DNA from: Tropicimonas sp. IMCC34011
GTDB taxonomy: Bacteria > Pseudomonadota > Alphaproteobacteria > Rhodobacterales > Rhodobacteraceae
Direction: 5' to 3'
Length of the DNA stretch: 64,000 nucleotides
NCBI RefSeq assembly: GCF_003390865.1
Contig: NZ_QMEJ01000006.1
Span: 62,001-126,000 of the forward strand
This document shows positions 18,520 to 26,082 of this stretch, piece by piece (within the stretch, counting starts at the first letter, position 1; each line of letters starts with the position of its first letter). The translations under genes were made by a program, and so were the position numbers. The notes under the pieces were generated by a model. That model saw only the letters and a list, made by a program, of their open reading frames with translations. It did no database searches and had not been told where the DNA came from.

Positions 18520-19488
18520 TCAGAGGCCGCTTGCCTCGGCTTCGAGCTCTTCGAGCATGGGCGCCTTCTCGCGCCACTCGGCGTACCAGTCGTCGATCGC
18601 GCTGCCGAACCAGGCACGGTCGGCCTCGAGGACCGGCACGTCCGTTCCCTCCAGCTTCTCGCGGTACTCCGCATCGATGTCGGCATAGGCGCCGACCATC
18701 TCGTCCACCCGCTGACCGAAGACCTCTTCGATCACCGCGCGGTCCTCCTCGGAAATCGACTGCCAGCTCCGCCCCGAGGCCACGGCCGCCATCGGGAACA
18801 TCATGTGGTCGGAGATGATGATCTGCCCGGCATGGTCGTAGTACTTGCTGTTCCAGGTGCCCTCGACGTCGATCTGCATGCCGTCCACCTGGCCGTTGGC
18901 GAAGGCATCGTAGAGCGCCGGCAGCGGCATCGGTGTCGGCGCGGCGCCGAGGCTTTCCCAGAAGGCCAGCTCGGGGGCGAAGGGGATCGTGCGGATCTTC
19001 AGGCCGGCGAGATCCTCGACGCTGTCCACTGGATCCGCGGTTACGATCATCCGCATCCCGGCCATGCCCCAGCCGAGCCCGACGAGGCCGAACTCGGTCA
19101 TTCCGTCCAGAAGCCGACCGGCGACGTCACCCTTCAGGATCTCGCGCGCGCCGGCCACGTCGTCCACGAGGTAAGGCGCGAGGAAGATGCCGTAATCGGG
19201 GTTGCGGTTCGCGAACTCCCCGAGTGTCAGGAAGGCGAAATCGACGGCGCCGGTCTGGAGCTGCTGGAGCATCTGGGACTCGCTGCCGAGCTGTCCCGAA
19301 GGGAAGATCAGGATCTCGACACGCCCTTCGGTGCGCTCGCCGATCTCGTTGGACGCGGCCTCGGCGACCTGCGTCCACTGGTGGGACGGCGGGGTGATGA
19401 GGCCCATCCGGTACTCCTCGGCGCCGGCGGTCTGGGTCACGAGGGCGCTGGCGGTCATGGCCAGCAGGGCTGTCGTCTTCCGTGTCAT
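18520..19488 (-). CDS. dctP: TRAP transporter solute-binding protein, DctP family
   Basis: A 322-residue periplasmic binding protein that delivers an organic acid to the DctQM permease. Residues 1-23 are a signal peptide (ending TAGAEE). Family features are a GLITPPSHQWTQVAEAASNE opening, FPSGQLGSESQMLQQLQTGAVDF, the carboxylate-binding arginine region LAGLKIRTIP and ALYDAFANGQVDG. It has its own promoter region bearing two identical palindromic operators. The first catabolic gene follows 68 bases downstream. The ligand is probably the aromatic or related acid degraded by the operon, by inference. Confidence 0.92.
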   Translation of the reverse strand: MTRKTTALLAMTASALVTQTAGAEEYRMGLITPPSHQWTQVAEAASNEIGERTEGRVEILIFPSGQLGSESQMLQQLQTGAVDFAFLTLGEFANRNPDYGIFLAPYLVDDVAGAREILKGDVAGRLLDGMTEFGLVGLGWGMAGMRMIVTADPVDSVEDLAGLKIRTIPFAPELAFWESLGAAPTPMPLPALYDAFANGQVDGMQIDVEGTWNSKYYDHAGQIIISDHMMFPMAAVASGRSWQSISEEDRAVIEEVFGQRVDEMVGAYADIDAEYREKLEGTDVPVLEADRAWFGSAIDDWYAEWREKAPMLEELEAEASGL

Positions 19489-19544
19489 CTTCGGTTCTCC
19501 TCCCGAAACGTGGAACGGACGCTCCCCGCGCCCTGTGCTGAGTA

Positions 19545-19586
19545 AATATCGATATTATTGGTCTTACAACCATCAATATCGATATT
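19545..19586. promoter_or_regulatory. Pair of palindromic operators in front of dctP
   Basis: Two perfect copies of AATATCGATATT lie at 19545-19556 and 19575-19586, centres 30 bases apart (about three helical turns). They fill the short AT-rich space between the dehydrogenase-like gene stop and the dctP start. The same motif pair, with the same spacing, occurs before dctQ next to the GntR-type regulator. They are very probably its operators; binding is inferred. Confidence 0.75.
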
Positions 19587-20525
19587 TCAGTTTTGGGTGT
19601 CTACCTCCGGCGCACCTCCCGAGAGATCTGCCACAGCCGTCATGAGCCGGGGCAGATCCCGATCGCGGGCTGCGGCGATCTCGGGGACGGGCCTTGGATC
19701 CGCGGCGCGCATCCCCGCATCGAGGATGCGCGCGACCTCCTCATCGAGGGACGGCTCGCCCAGATCCCCCCACAGGCGCTCGAAGGCGGGCCCGAGCGTC
19801 CTGCAAAAGCCGGCCATTCCATTCGTCTCGTCGGCGAGATGGAAGACGGCGGACGGGCCCATCAGGCACCAGCGCGGGGCGAGCCCGACCCTGACCGCGC
19901 GCTCCACGTCCTCCACCGACGCCACGCCTTCGGCCACCAGATGGACCGCCTCCCGCCAAAGCGCAGCCTGCAGCCGGTTCACGAGGTGCCCCGGCACCGG
20001 ACGCTTCAGCTGCAGGACGGTCTTTCCCATGCCTGTGTAGAGAGCCACGGCCTTTGCGGCGGCAACCTCGGAGGTGCGGGGTCCGGTCGCGATCTCCACG
20101 GTTGGCATAAGGTAGGGCGGGTTGCAGGGATGGGCGATCAGCAGCCGGTCCGGCTGCTGGAGCGGCGCCGCGATCTCCTCCGCCGTCAGCCCCGATGATG
20201 AACTCGCCACGACCGCATCCGAGGGAAGAAAGGGCTCAAGGGCGATCAGTGCGCGATGCTTCAGCGCCAGATCCTCAGGCAGCGCCTCCTGCACCAAGTG
20301 GGCGGGCCCGGCCTCCTCCGCTCGCGCGACCACGCGCGGGGCGACCTCCGCCGCCGGGCGGCCAAGCGCGGCGAGCACCGGGCGCGCCTCGTCCCAGACC
20401 CGGGCGCACCGCTCCGCCGCATCCGGTGCAGGATCAAGCACCACGGTCTCGTGCCCTGCGCCGGCAAAGGCGGCTGCCCATCCGGCCCCGATGAGACCGC
20501 CCCCGAGGATGAGAACGCGGCTCAT
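19587..20525 (-). CDS. 3-hydroxyacyl-CoA dehydrogenase family protein (carnitine/gulonate dehydrogenase-like)
   Basis: A 312-residue NAD-dependent dehydrogenase of the 3-hydroxyacyl-CoA dehydrogenase/lambda-crystallin fold. The Rossmann fold is VLILGGGLIGAGWAAAFAGAG with an acidic residue after the second strand (VVLDP); SSSSGLTAEEIA and AHPCNPPYLMPTVEI form the catalytic region, with the family His in HPCNPP. The length fits the stand-alone carnitine or L-gulonate 3-dehydrogenase group more than multifunctional FadB types. It lies inside the TRAP transporter gene set, 4 bases overlapping dctM. Substrate unknown; probably a hydroxy acid met in the same catabolic route. Confidence 0.85.
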   Translation of the reverse strand: MSRVLILGGGLIGAGWAAAFAGAGHETVVLDPAPDAAERCARVWDEARPVLAALGRPAAEVAPRVVARAEEAGPAHLVQEALPEDLALKHRALIALEPFLPSDAVVASSSSGLTAEEIAAPLQQPDRLLIAHPCNPPYLMPTVEIATGPRTSEVAAAKAVALYTGMGKTVLQLKRPVPGHLVNRLQAALWREAVHLVAEGVASVEDVERAVRVGLAPRWCLMGPSAVFHLADETNGMAGFCRTLGPAFERLWGDLGEPSLDEEVARILDAGMRAADPRPVPEIAAARDRDLPRLMTAVADLSGGAPEVDTQN

Positions 20526-21796
20526 CCCATCGCCTCCACCAGCCCGAGGCTGAGCACGGGGAACAGGATCAGCGCCACGATCACCAGCAAGACGGCAAGG
20601 AAGAACGGCAGGATCAGACGGGCCAGCCGCTCCGCGCGCACCTCCCCCATCAGGGCGGCCGTGAAGAGACCCGTTCCGACCGGCGGCGTCAGCAGGCCGG
20701 CGGTCAGGTTCAGGCAAACGATGACGCCAAACTGGAAGACGTCGATCCCGTAGACCTGTGTCGCGACCGGCAGGAAGACGGGAACGATCAGGATGATGGC
20801 CGGGATCGGGTCCGTGACCATGCCAAGGAAGATCAGGAGCAGGTTCAGCAGGAGCAGGAAGACGATCGGAGAGGAGGTCATGGCCTGCAGCGCCGCGGCA
20901 ACCTGCGCCGGTACGTTCTCGAACGTGATCACCCAGGAAAAGACCTGCGCCGCCGCGATCAGAAAGAGAACGAGCGCGCTGGAGGCCGCGGAGCGCGCGA
21001 AGGCGGGCCAGATGTCGGACAGCTTCAGTTCGCGGTAGATGCCGAGCCCGATGGCCGCCGCCATGAGCGACGCGATCGCTGCGGCCTCGGTCGGGGTCGC
21101 GATCCCGCCCAGAATCGTGCCGATGATGACGGCGGGGATCAGGGCCGCGGGCAGGGCATCCACGGCCGAGTGCAAGCGGGCCCTGAACGGCATCGGTTCG
21201 GTGCGGGGAAAGCCGTGTCGTCGGCCGAGCCATGCGATCACACCGATGAACGCGGCGAACAGAATGAGCCCCGGCACGATCCCGGCGATGAAGAGATCGC
21301 CGATGGGGATCTGCGCGATGACCCCGAAGATGATGAACATCATGGACGGCGGAATGATGGGCGCGAGCATACCGCCGGCCGCCGTGATGGCGACGGAGAC
21401 GTCCCGCGGGTAGCCGGCCTTCTCCATCTCGGGAACCGCAAGGCGGGACATGATCGTGATCTGGGCGACGGTCGATCCCAGGATCGACGCCATCAGCATG
21501 TTCGCCATCAGGTTCACGTAGGCCAGCCCGCCCTTGACCGGCCCCAGGAGCGCCAGCGCGAGCGCCATCAGGCGTCGTCCGATCCCCCCCGAATTCATGA
21601 ACTCCCCAAGCAGGATAAAGAGCGGCAGGGCCAGGAGGCCATAATTCTCCAGCCCGCCGAAAAGCTGCTGCGGATAGCTCTGGAGAAGGACGAAATTGCC
21701 ACCGAGCGCGATGATTATGAGCGCCAGCAGCAGCAGCGCGAAGGCGATGGGGACGCCGATCGCAAGCAGCAGGAGGAAGGAGCCGCCGGCCATCAT
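20522..21796 (-). CDS. dctM: TRAP transporter large permease, DctM family
   Basis: A 424-residue inner-membrane protein with about twelve hydrophobic helices, the ion-coupled channel subunit of a TRAP importer. Landmarks are FALLLLALIIIALGG, LPLFILLGEFMNSGGIGRRL, the PSMMFIIFG segment after APIIPP, and NLTAGLLTPPVGTGLF near the C-terminus. It overlaps dctQ upstream and the dehydrogenase-like gene downstream by four bases each. Its binding protein, dctP, is separated from it by that dehydrogenase gene, an unusual order. Confidence 0.95.
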   Translation of the reverse strand: MMAGGSFLLLLAIGVPIAFALLLLALIIIALGGNFVLLQSYPQQLFGGLENYGLLALPLFILLGEFMNSGGIGRRLMALALALLGPVKGGLAYVNLMANMLMASILGSTVAQITIMSRLAVPEMEKAGYPRDVSVAITAAGGMLAPIIPPSMMFIIFGVIAQIPIGDLFIAGIVPGLILFAAFIGVIAWLGRRHGFPRTEPMPFRARLHSAVDALPAALIPAVIIGTILGGIATPTEAAAIASLMAAAIGLGIYRELKLSDIWPAFARSAASSALVLFLIAAAQVFSWVITFENVPAQVAAALQAMTSSPIVFLLLLNLLLIFLGMVTDPIPAIILIVPVFLPVATQVYGIDVFQFGVIVCLNLTAGLLTPPVGTGLFTAALMGEVRAERLARLILPFFLAVLLVIVALILFPVLSLGLVEAMG

Positions 21797-22374
21797 GACG
21801 GCATCTCCTCAGGCCGCCCGAACCGCGCCAGAACATGGAGCGCGCCGGTGATGCAGAAGACCGGCAGAATGAGCCAGAACCAGACCTTGCGGATGCCGAG
21901 CGTGGTGGTCGGCTCCTGATAGAGAAAGTTGAAGGTCTCGAGGGAGAAGGCCTGGATCGACTCGGCGCGCATCAGGCCGAGTGGATCGAACCACCGCCAC
22001 AGCATGAGGCCGAGCACCACGAAGAAGCCGAGCAGCAGAAGATCGACGACGAGCGTGTAGAGACGGCGGGTTCGCTCCGACAACGTGTCGACCATCAGGG
22101 TGACGGAAATATGCTGACGCTTCTCGATGCCGACCGATGCGCCGAGGAACGCTCCGACGATCATGAGGTAGACGGCCAGTTCGTCCGTCCAGATCAGCGG
22201 CGCCCCCAAGGCACGGGAGATGACGTTGCACAGAAGAAGACAGAACACACCCAGGATTGCCGCCGCGGCCATCCACGCTTCGAGGCGCGCCACAGCGGCG
22301 CTGATGCGCGCCAGGATGCCCGGCGCGCGCCCATGCGCCACCGCATCCGCACTCTCCCCATCGGCGTTAATCAT
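21793..22374 (-). CDS. dctQ: TRAP transporter small permease, DctQ family
   Basis: A 193-residue four-helix inner-membrane subunit that supports DctM. The diagnostic region is FCLLLCNVISRALGAPLIWTDELAVYLMIVG with the E-L-A pattern of DctQ, followed by GIEKRQHISV. I chose ATG at 22374 because GGGGGAG lies 7 bases before it; an in-frame start at 22425 would leave just two bases before the operator. It is the first gene of the operon, divergent from the GntR-type regulator. Confidence 0.92.
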   Translation of the reverse strand: MINADGESADAVAHGRAPGILARISAAVARLEAWMAAAAILGVFCLLLCNVISRALGAPLIWTDELAVYLMIVGAFLGASVGIEKRQHISVTLMVDTLSERTRRLYTLVVDLLLLGFFVVLGLMLWRWFDPLGLMRAESIQAFSLETFNFLYQEPTTTLGIRKVWFWLILPVFCITGALHVLARFGRPEEMPS

Positions 22375-22427
22375 CGCACCGCTCCCCCCGCGTCTCGCCC
22401 GGCTCCTCCGCCAGACGTGCCACAAGG

Positions 22428-22469
22428 AATATCGATATTAATCGTGGGTCAACTTAAAAAATCGAGATT
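22428..22469. promoter_or_regulatory. Second operator pair between dctQ and the GntR-type regulator
   Basis: A perfect AATATCGATATT (22428-22439) is followed by an imperfect copy AAAATCGAGATT (22458-22469, 10 of 12 matching). Centres are 30 bases apart, exactly as in the dctP operator pair 2.9 kb away. The site lies in the divergent promoter region of dctQ and the regulator gene, so it could control both. Binding by the GntR-type protein is inferred. Confidence 0.75.
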
Positions 22470-22531
22470 ATTGCCTGGGGTTCTTCCCCGGGTTATGCAG
22501 GGGTAAACAGGGAAGCCGAACGAGGACCAGC

Positions 22532-23203
22532 ATGAGCGCGCCCCAGGCCGAGCCACCCGAGAAGACCAATGCCGAGCGGGCCTACCGACGGATCCGGGAC
22601 GACATCGTCGCCGGTGCCCTGTCGCCCTCCGAGAAGATGAAGATCGAGATGCTGCGCGGCCGCTACGGCTTCGGCGCGGCTCCCCTGCGCGAGGCGCTGG
22701 CCCGCCTCTCGGGCGATCACCTTGTGGAATTGCAGGGCCAGCGGGGGTTCATCGTGGCGCCGATCTCGGCGAAGGATGCCGAGGAGATCGGCGATCTGCG
22801 CAAGCTTCTCGAGGTCGAGGCTCTTCGCCAGTCGATCCCCGCGGGGGACGTGGCGTGGGAAGAGCGCCTGATCACCACCTATCATCGGCTCGAGCGCCTC
22901 GAACGGGACAAGAATCCGAGCGAGGCCGATCTCTACCAGTGGGAGGTCCGGAACACTGAATTCCATGACGCCACCGTCGCAGCCTGCACGTCGGGGTGGC
23001 TTCTCAGGATGCGCCAGCACATGTACCGCCAGCACGAACGCTACCGCCGCTTCTCCCGCAAAAACACTGCCCGCGAGAGGGACATCCACGACGAGCACCG
23101 TGCGCTCTTCGACGCGGCAATGGAGCGGGACGTGGACGAGGCGATCCGGATCATCTCGTCCCATGTACAGCGAACGACCGATACCGTGATCGCGGGCATG
23201 TAG
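22532..23203 (+). CDS. GntR-family transcription regulator, FCD (FadR-like) domain
   Basis: A 223-residue regulator. The N-terminal winged helix-turn-helix (AYRRIRDDIVAGALSPSEKM then GFGAAPLREALARLSGDHLV) is typical of GntR proteins. The C-terminal all-helical FCD ligand domain contains FHDATVAACTSGWLL and the histidines of RDIHDEHRALFDAAM, which often bind a metal and acid ligand. It is divergent from the dctQ-to-hpaI operon and flanked by palindromic operators. Most relatives are repressors released by a pathway acid; that role is inferred here. Confidence 0.92.
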   Translation: MSAPQAEPPEKTNAERAYRRIRDDIVAGALSPSEKMKIEMLRGRYGFGAAPLREALARLSGDHLVELQGQRGFIVAPISAKDAEEIGDLRKLLEVEALRQSIPAGDVAWEERLITTYHRLERLERDKNPSEADLYQWEVRNTEFHDATVAACTSGWLLRMRQHMYRQHERYRRFSRKNTARERDIHDEHRALFDAAMERDVDEAIRIISSHVQRTTDTVIAGM

Positions 23204-23270
23204 GCGGTCGGCCTCTGTCCCGGCCCCTCTTGCGCGAAGGCGGCGGAGAGCCTGCTCCGCCCGCGCCGGG

Positions 23271-24449
23271 TTACTTCACGAAGAGCTTTGCGGGAGTGGA
23301 GCAGAGGCATTCGACGCCGTCCTCGGTGATGAGGATCGGCTCGGTGATCTCGATGCCGCCATCGTCCAGCCAGAGGGCCGGCATGAAGTGAAACACCATG
23401 CCCGGCTGCAGGATCGCCTGGTCGCCGGGGCGGAAGCTGATCGTACGCTCGCCCCAGTCCGGAGGATAGGAGAGGCCGACGGCATAGCCGACGCGGCCTT
23501 CTTTCATGAAGCCGCGGGCGTTCAGCGTCATGTTGAAGGCATTCGCCACGTCCTCGGCGCGGTTGCCGGGGCGGGCCATCCGAAGCGCAGCCTCGGTTGC
23601 TTCGAGGACGGCCTCCTCGGCGGCGAGGTACTTGTCCGGCACTTCGCCGAGGAACAGCGTCCGGGCCTGCGGCGCGTGGTAGCGGCGGTGGACGCCGGCA
23701 ATCTCGAAGAAGGTGGGCACGCCGGAGGTGAGTGGCGTGCCGTCCCATGTGAGGTGGGGCGCGGTCGCGTCCATGCCGGAGGGCGCCATCGGCATGATGG
23801 CGGGATAGTCGCCCCATTCGCCGTCCGCGCCGGCAATGCCCTGCTTGAATATCTCCGCCACGAGCATGTTCTTCGGCATGCCGGGTTCGGCCACCTCGAC
23901 GATGCGCTGGTGCATCGCTTCCACGATCCGCGCGGCACGGCGGATATAGACCATCTCCTCGGGGGACTTGCAGGTGCGCTGCCAGTTCACGAGGCCCACC
24001 TGGTCGAAGAAGCGACAGTTCGGAAGCGCCTCCTGCAGGGCGGCGTGGGCGGCGGCGCTGTAGTAGTAGTTGTCGAGCTCGACGCCGATCCGCCGGGCAT
24101 TCGGGAAGCGCCCCTCGATCAGCTGCCCGAGAATCGACATCGGATGCTTCTCGGGGTTCTGGACGTAGCTGTCGTCATACCCCGCGATGGCCTCGTCGGA
24201 CATGAAGACCGTGCGCATCGCCCCGAGGGCGTCCATCGCGCGGCCCCACCAGACCGGCTCGCCCTCCATGCCGAGGATCACGGCCTGATGGACGTAGAAG
24301 GACCAGCCGTCGTAGCCAGTCAGCCAGTGCATGTTCGAGGGATCGACGCAGACAAGGAGATCGAGCCCCCGTTTCTCCATCTCGGCGCGGGTGCGTTCGA
24401 GGCGGGCCAGGTATTCGGGGGTCGGAAAGTCTGGATCTGTCGTCGCCAT
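23271..24449 (-). CDS. doeA: M24-fold ectoine hydrolase-like protein (DoeA/EutD type)
   Basis: A 392-residue creatinase/prolidase-fold protein. Segments LTGYDGWSFYVHQ, RIGVELDNYYYSAAAHAALQ, GLVNWQRTCKSPEEM, TFFEIAGVHRRYH and GLSYPPDWGERTISFRPGD closely resemble DoeA/EutD, which opens the ectoine ring to N-acetyl-diaminobutyrate. Canonical M24 metal-binding aspartates are absent (FFEIAG in place of the DxG site), as in creatinase and DoeA, so catalysis would be metal-free. No doeB, doeC or ectoine transporter genes are beside it, so the substrate is not certain. It is 104 bases downstream of glyA, with a strong hairpin between. Confidence 0.8.
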   Translation of the reverse strand: MATTDPDFPTPEYLARLERTRAEMEKRGLDLLVCVDPSNMHWLTGYDGWSFYVHQAVILGMEGEPVWWGRAMDALGAMRTVFMSDEAIAGYDDSYVQNPEKHPMSILGQLIEGRFPNARRIGVELDNYYYSAAAHAALQEALPNCRFFDQVGLVNWQRTCKSPEEMVYIRRAARIVEAMHQRIVEVAEPGMPKNMLVAEIFKQGIAGADGEWGDYPAIMPMAPSGMDATAPHLTWDGTPLTSGVPTFFEIAGVHRRYHAPQARTLFLGEVPDKYLAAEEAVLEATEAALRMARPGNRAEDVANAFNMTLNARGFMKEGRVGYAVGLSYPPDWGERTISFRPGDQAILQPGMVFHFMPALWLDDGGIEITEPILITEDGVECLCSTPAKLFVK

Positions 24450-24509
24450 GAGGGTCCCGTCGCGTGGGAGATCCGCCTTTGTGGGTCCCGGGCGGTCTGG
24501 CGGGAAGGG

Positions 24510-24538
24510 CCGGATGCGGCGGGCCGCGCCGCATCCGG
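24510..24538. terminator. Strong hairpin between glyA and the doeA-like gene
   Basis: A perfect 12-base-pair stem (CCGGATGCGGCG / CGCCGCATCCGG) with a 5-base loop lies 15 bases after the glyA stop. There is no T-run on the minus strand, so it may be a partial terminator or an mRNA-stabilising structure rather than a classical intrinsic terminator. Confidence 0.5.
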
Positions 24539-24553
24539 GTCGTCAGGTCCGGA

Positions 24554-25843
24554 TCAGCTGTAGATCGGGAAGCGGCCGGTGAGCTCCTGCACCTCGGCCT
24601 TCACTTTCGCTTCGACCTCAGCATTGCCGTCCGCGCCGTTCGCCGCAAGCCCGTCGACAACCTCGGAGATCCAGTCGCCAATCTGGCGGAACTCGGCTTC
24701 GCCGAAGCCGCGCGTCGTGCCTGCGGGGGAGCCGAGGCGGACGCCGGAGGTGATTGCGGGCGGCTCGGGGTCGAACGGGATGCCGTTCTTGTTGCAAGTG
24801 ATGTTGGCGCGGCCGAGAGCGGCCTCGGTGTCCTTGCCGGTCACGCCCTTGGGGCGCAGGTCGACGAGGACGACGTGGGTGTCCGTCCCGCCGGTGACGA
24901 TGTCCACGCCGCCCTTCATGAGCTGGTCAGCCAGAGCCTGCGCGTTGGAGACGACCTGCGCCGCGTAGTCCCGGAAGCCGGGCTGGAGCGCCTCGCCGAA
25001 GGCGACGGCCTTGGCGGCGATGACGTGCATCAGCGGGCCGCCCTGGATGCCGGGGAAGATCGCGGAGTTGACCTTCTTGGAGATGTCCGCGTCGTTCGTG
25101 AGGATCATGCCGCCGCGGGGACCGCGCAGGGTCTTGTGCGTCGTCGTGGTCGCGACATGGGCATGGGGGAACGGCGAGGGATGCGCGCCGCCGGCCACGA
25201 GGCCCGCGAAGTGCGCCATGTCCACGAGAAGCCAGGCCCCGACGCTGTCGGCGATCTCGCGCATCTTCGCGAAATCCACCTGACGCGGAATGGCGGAGCC
25301 GCCGGCGATCAGCATCTTCGGCTTGTGCTCGGCGGCGAGCTCGGCGACCTGGTCGTAATCGATCAGGTGATCCTGCTTGCGCACGCCGTACTGCACCGCG
25401 TTGAACCACTTGCCCGACTGGTTCGGCTTGGCGCCGTGGGTCAGGTGGCCGCCGGCGTCGAGGCTCATGCCGAGGATCGTGTCGCCGGGCTGCAGCAGGG
25501 CGGTGAAGACACCCTGGTTCGCCTGAGAGCCGGAATTGGGCTGCACGTTGACATACTGGACGTCGAAGAGCTGCTTGGCCCGGTCGCGGGCGAGGTTCTC
25601 GGCCACGTCGACATAGTCGCAGCCGCCATAGTAGCGGCGGCCGGGATACCCTTCGGCGTACTTGTTGGTGAGAACGGATCCCTGCGCCTCGAGGACGGCA
25701 CGGGAAACGATGTTCTCGGAGGCGATGAGTTCGATCTCGTCCCGCTGACGGCCGAGTTCGAGGCCGATGGCCTCGGCGATCTCGGGATCGCGGGAGGCGA
25801 GGGCATCGCCGAAGAATGTGGTATCGCGCTGCGGTGCGTTCAT
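24554..25843 (-). CDS. glyA: Serine hydroxymethyltransferase
   Basis: A 429-residue PLP enzyme interconverting serine and glycine with tetrahydrofolate, the main source of one-carbon units. Family landmarks are [39 protein letters not shown], the PLP-lysine motif [14 protein letters not shown] and [15 protein letters not shown]. Full length. It is transcribed divergently from dacB across about 240 bases (25844-26082) in which I see no riboswitch-like fold with confidence. The doeA-like gene follows on the same strand. Confidence 0.97.
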   Translation of the reverse strand: MNAPQRDTTFFGDALASRDPEIAEAIGLELGRQRDEIELIASENIVSRAVLEAQGSVLTNKYAEGYPGRRYYGGCDYVDVAENLARDRAKQLFDVQYVNVQPNSGSQANQGVFTALLQPGDTILGMSLDAGGHLTHGAKPNQSGKWFNAVQYGVRKQDHLIDYDQVAELAAEHKPKMLIAGGSAIPRQVDFAKMREIADSVGAWLLVDMAHFAGLVAGGAHPSPFPHAHVATTTTHKTLRGPRGGMILTNDADISKKVNSAIFPGIQGGPLMHVIAAKAVAFGEALQPGFRDYAAQVVSNAQALADQLMKGGVDIVTGGTDTHVVLVDLRPKGVTGKDTEAALGRANITCNKNGIPFDPEPPAITSGVRLGSPAGTTRGFGEAEFRQIGDWISEVVDGLAANGADGNAEVEAKVKAEVQELTGRFPIYS

Positions 25844-26082
25844 GGATCGGGTTCCCCTGGCAACGGGCAGCGGGGGAGCGGTCCCCCGCGCGAGTTCCCG
25901 TCCTCCCTATCGCAAGGGCGGCCGGGGTTGAAGCCGCATTGCGCCGCATGAGGGGCCGCGCGCGACGCCGGGGGTGATGTTCGCAACGCGGGCGACGATC
26001 ACGGACAAGTGGTCCCGCGGCGCGAGGTCGTGCGACGCGGCCCCTTGCCGAGGGGCGCCGGCTTTGGAATCGTGCCGGCGCC

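Noticed and set aside
19587-21836. A single long minus-strand frame joining the dehydrogenase-like gene to sequence opposite dctM in another frame
   Set aside because: The N-terminal 430 residues are an off-frame reading of dctM; the true gene starts at 20525 with an ATG overlapping the dctM stop.
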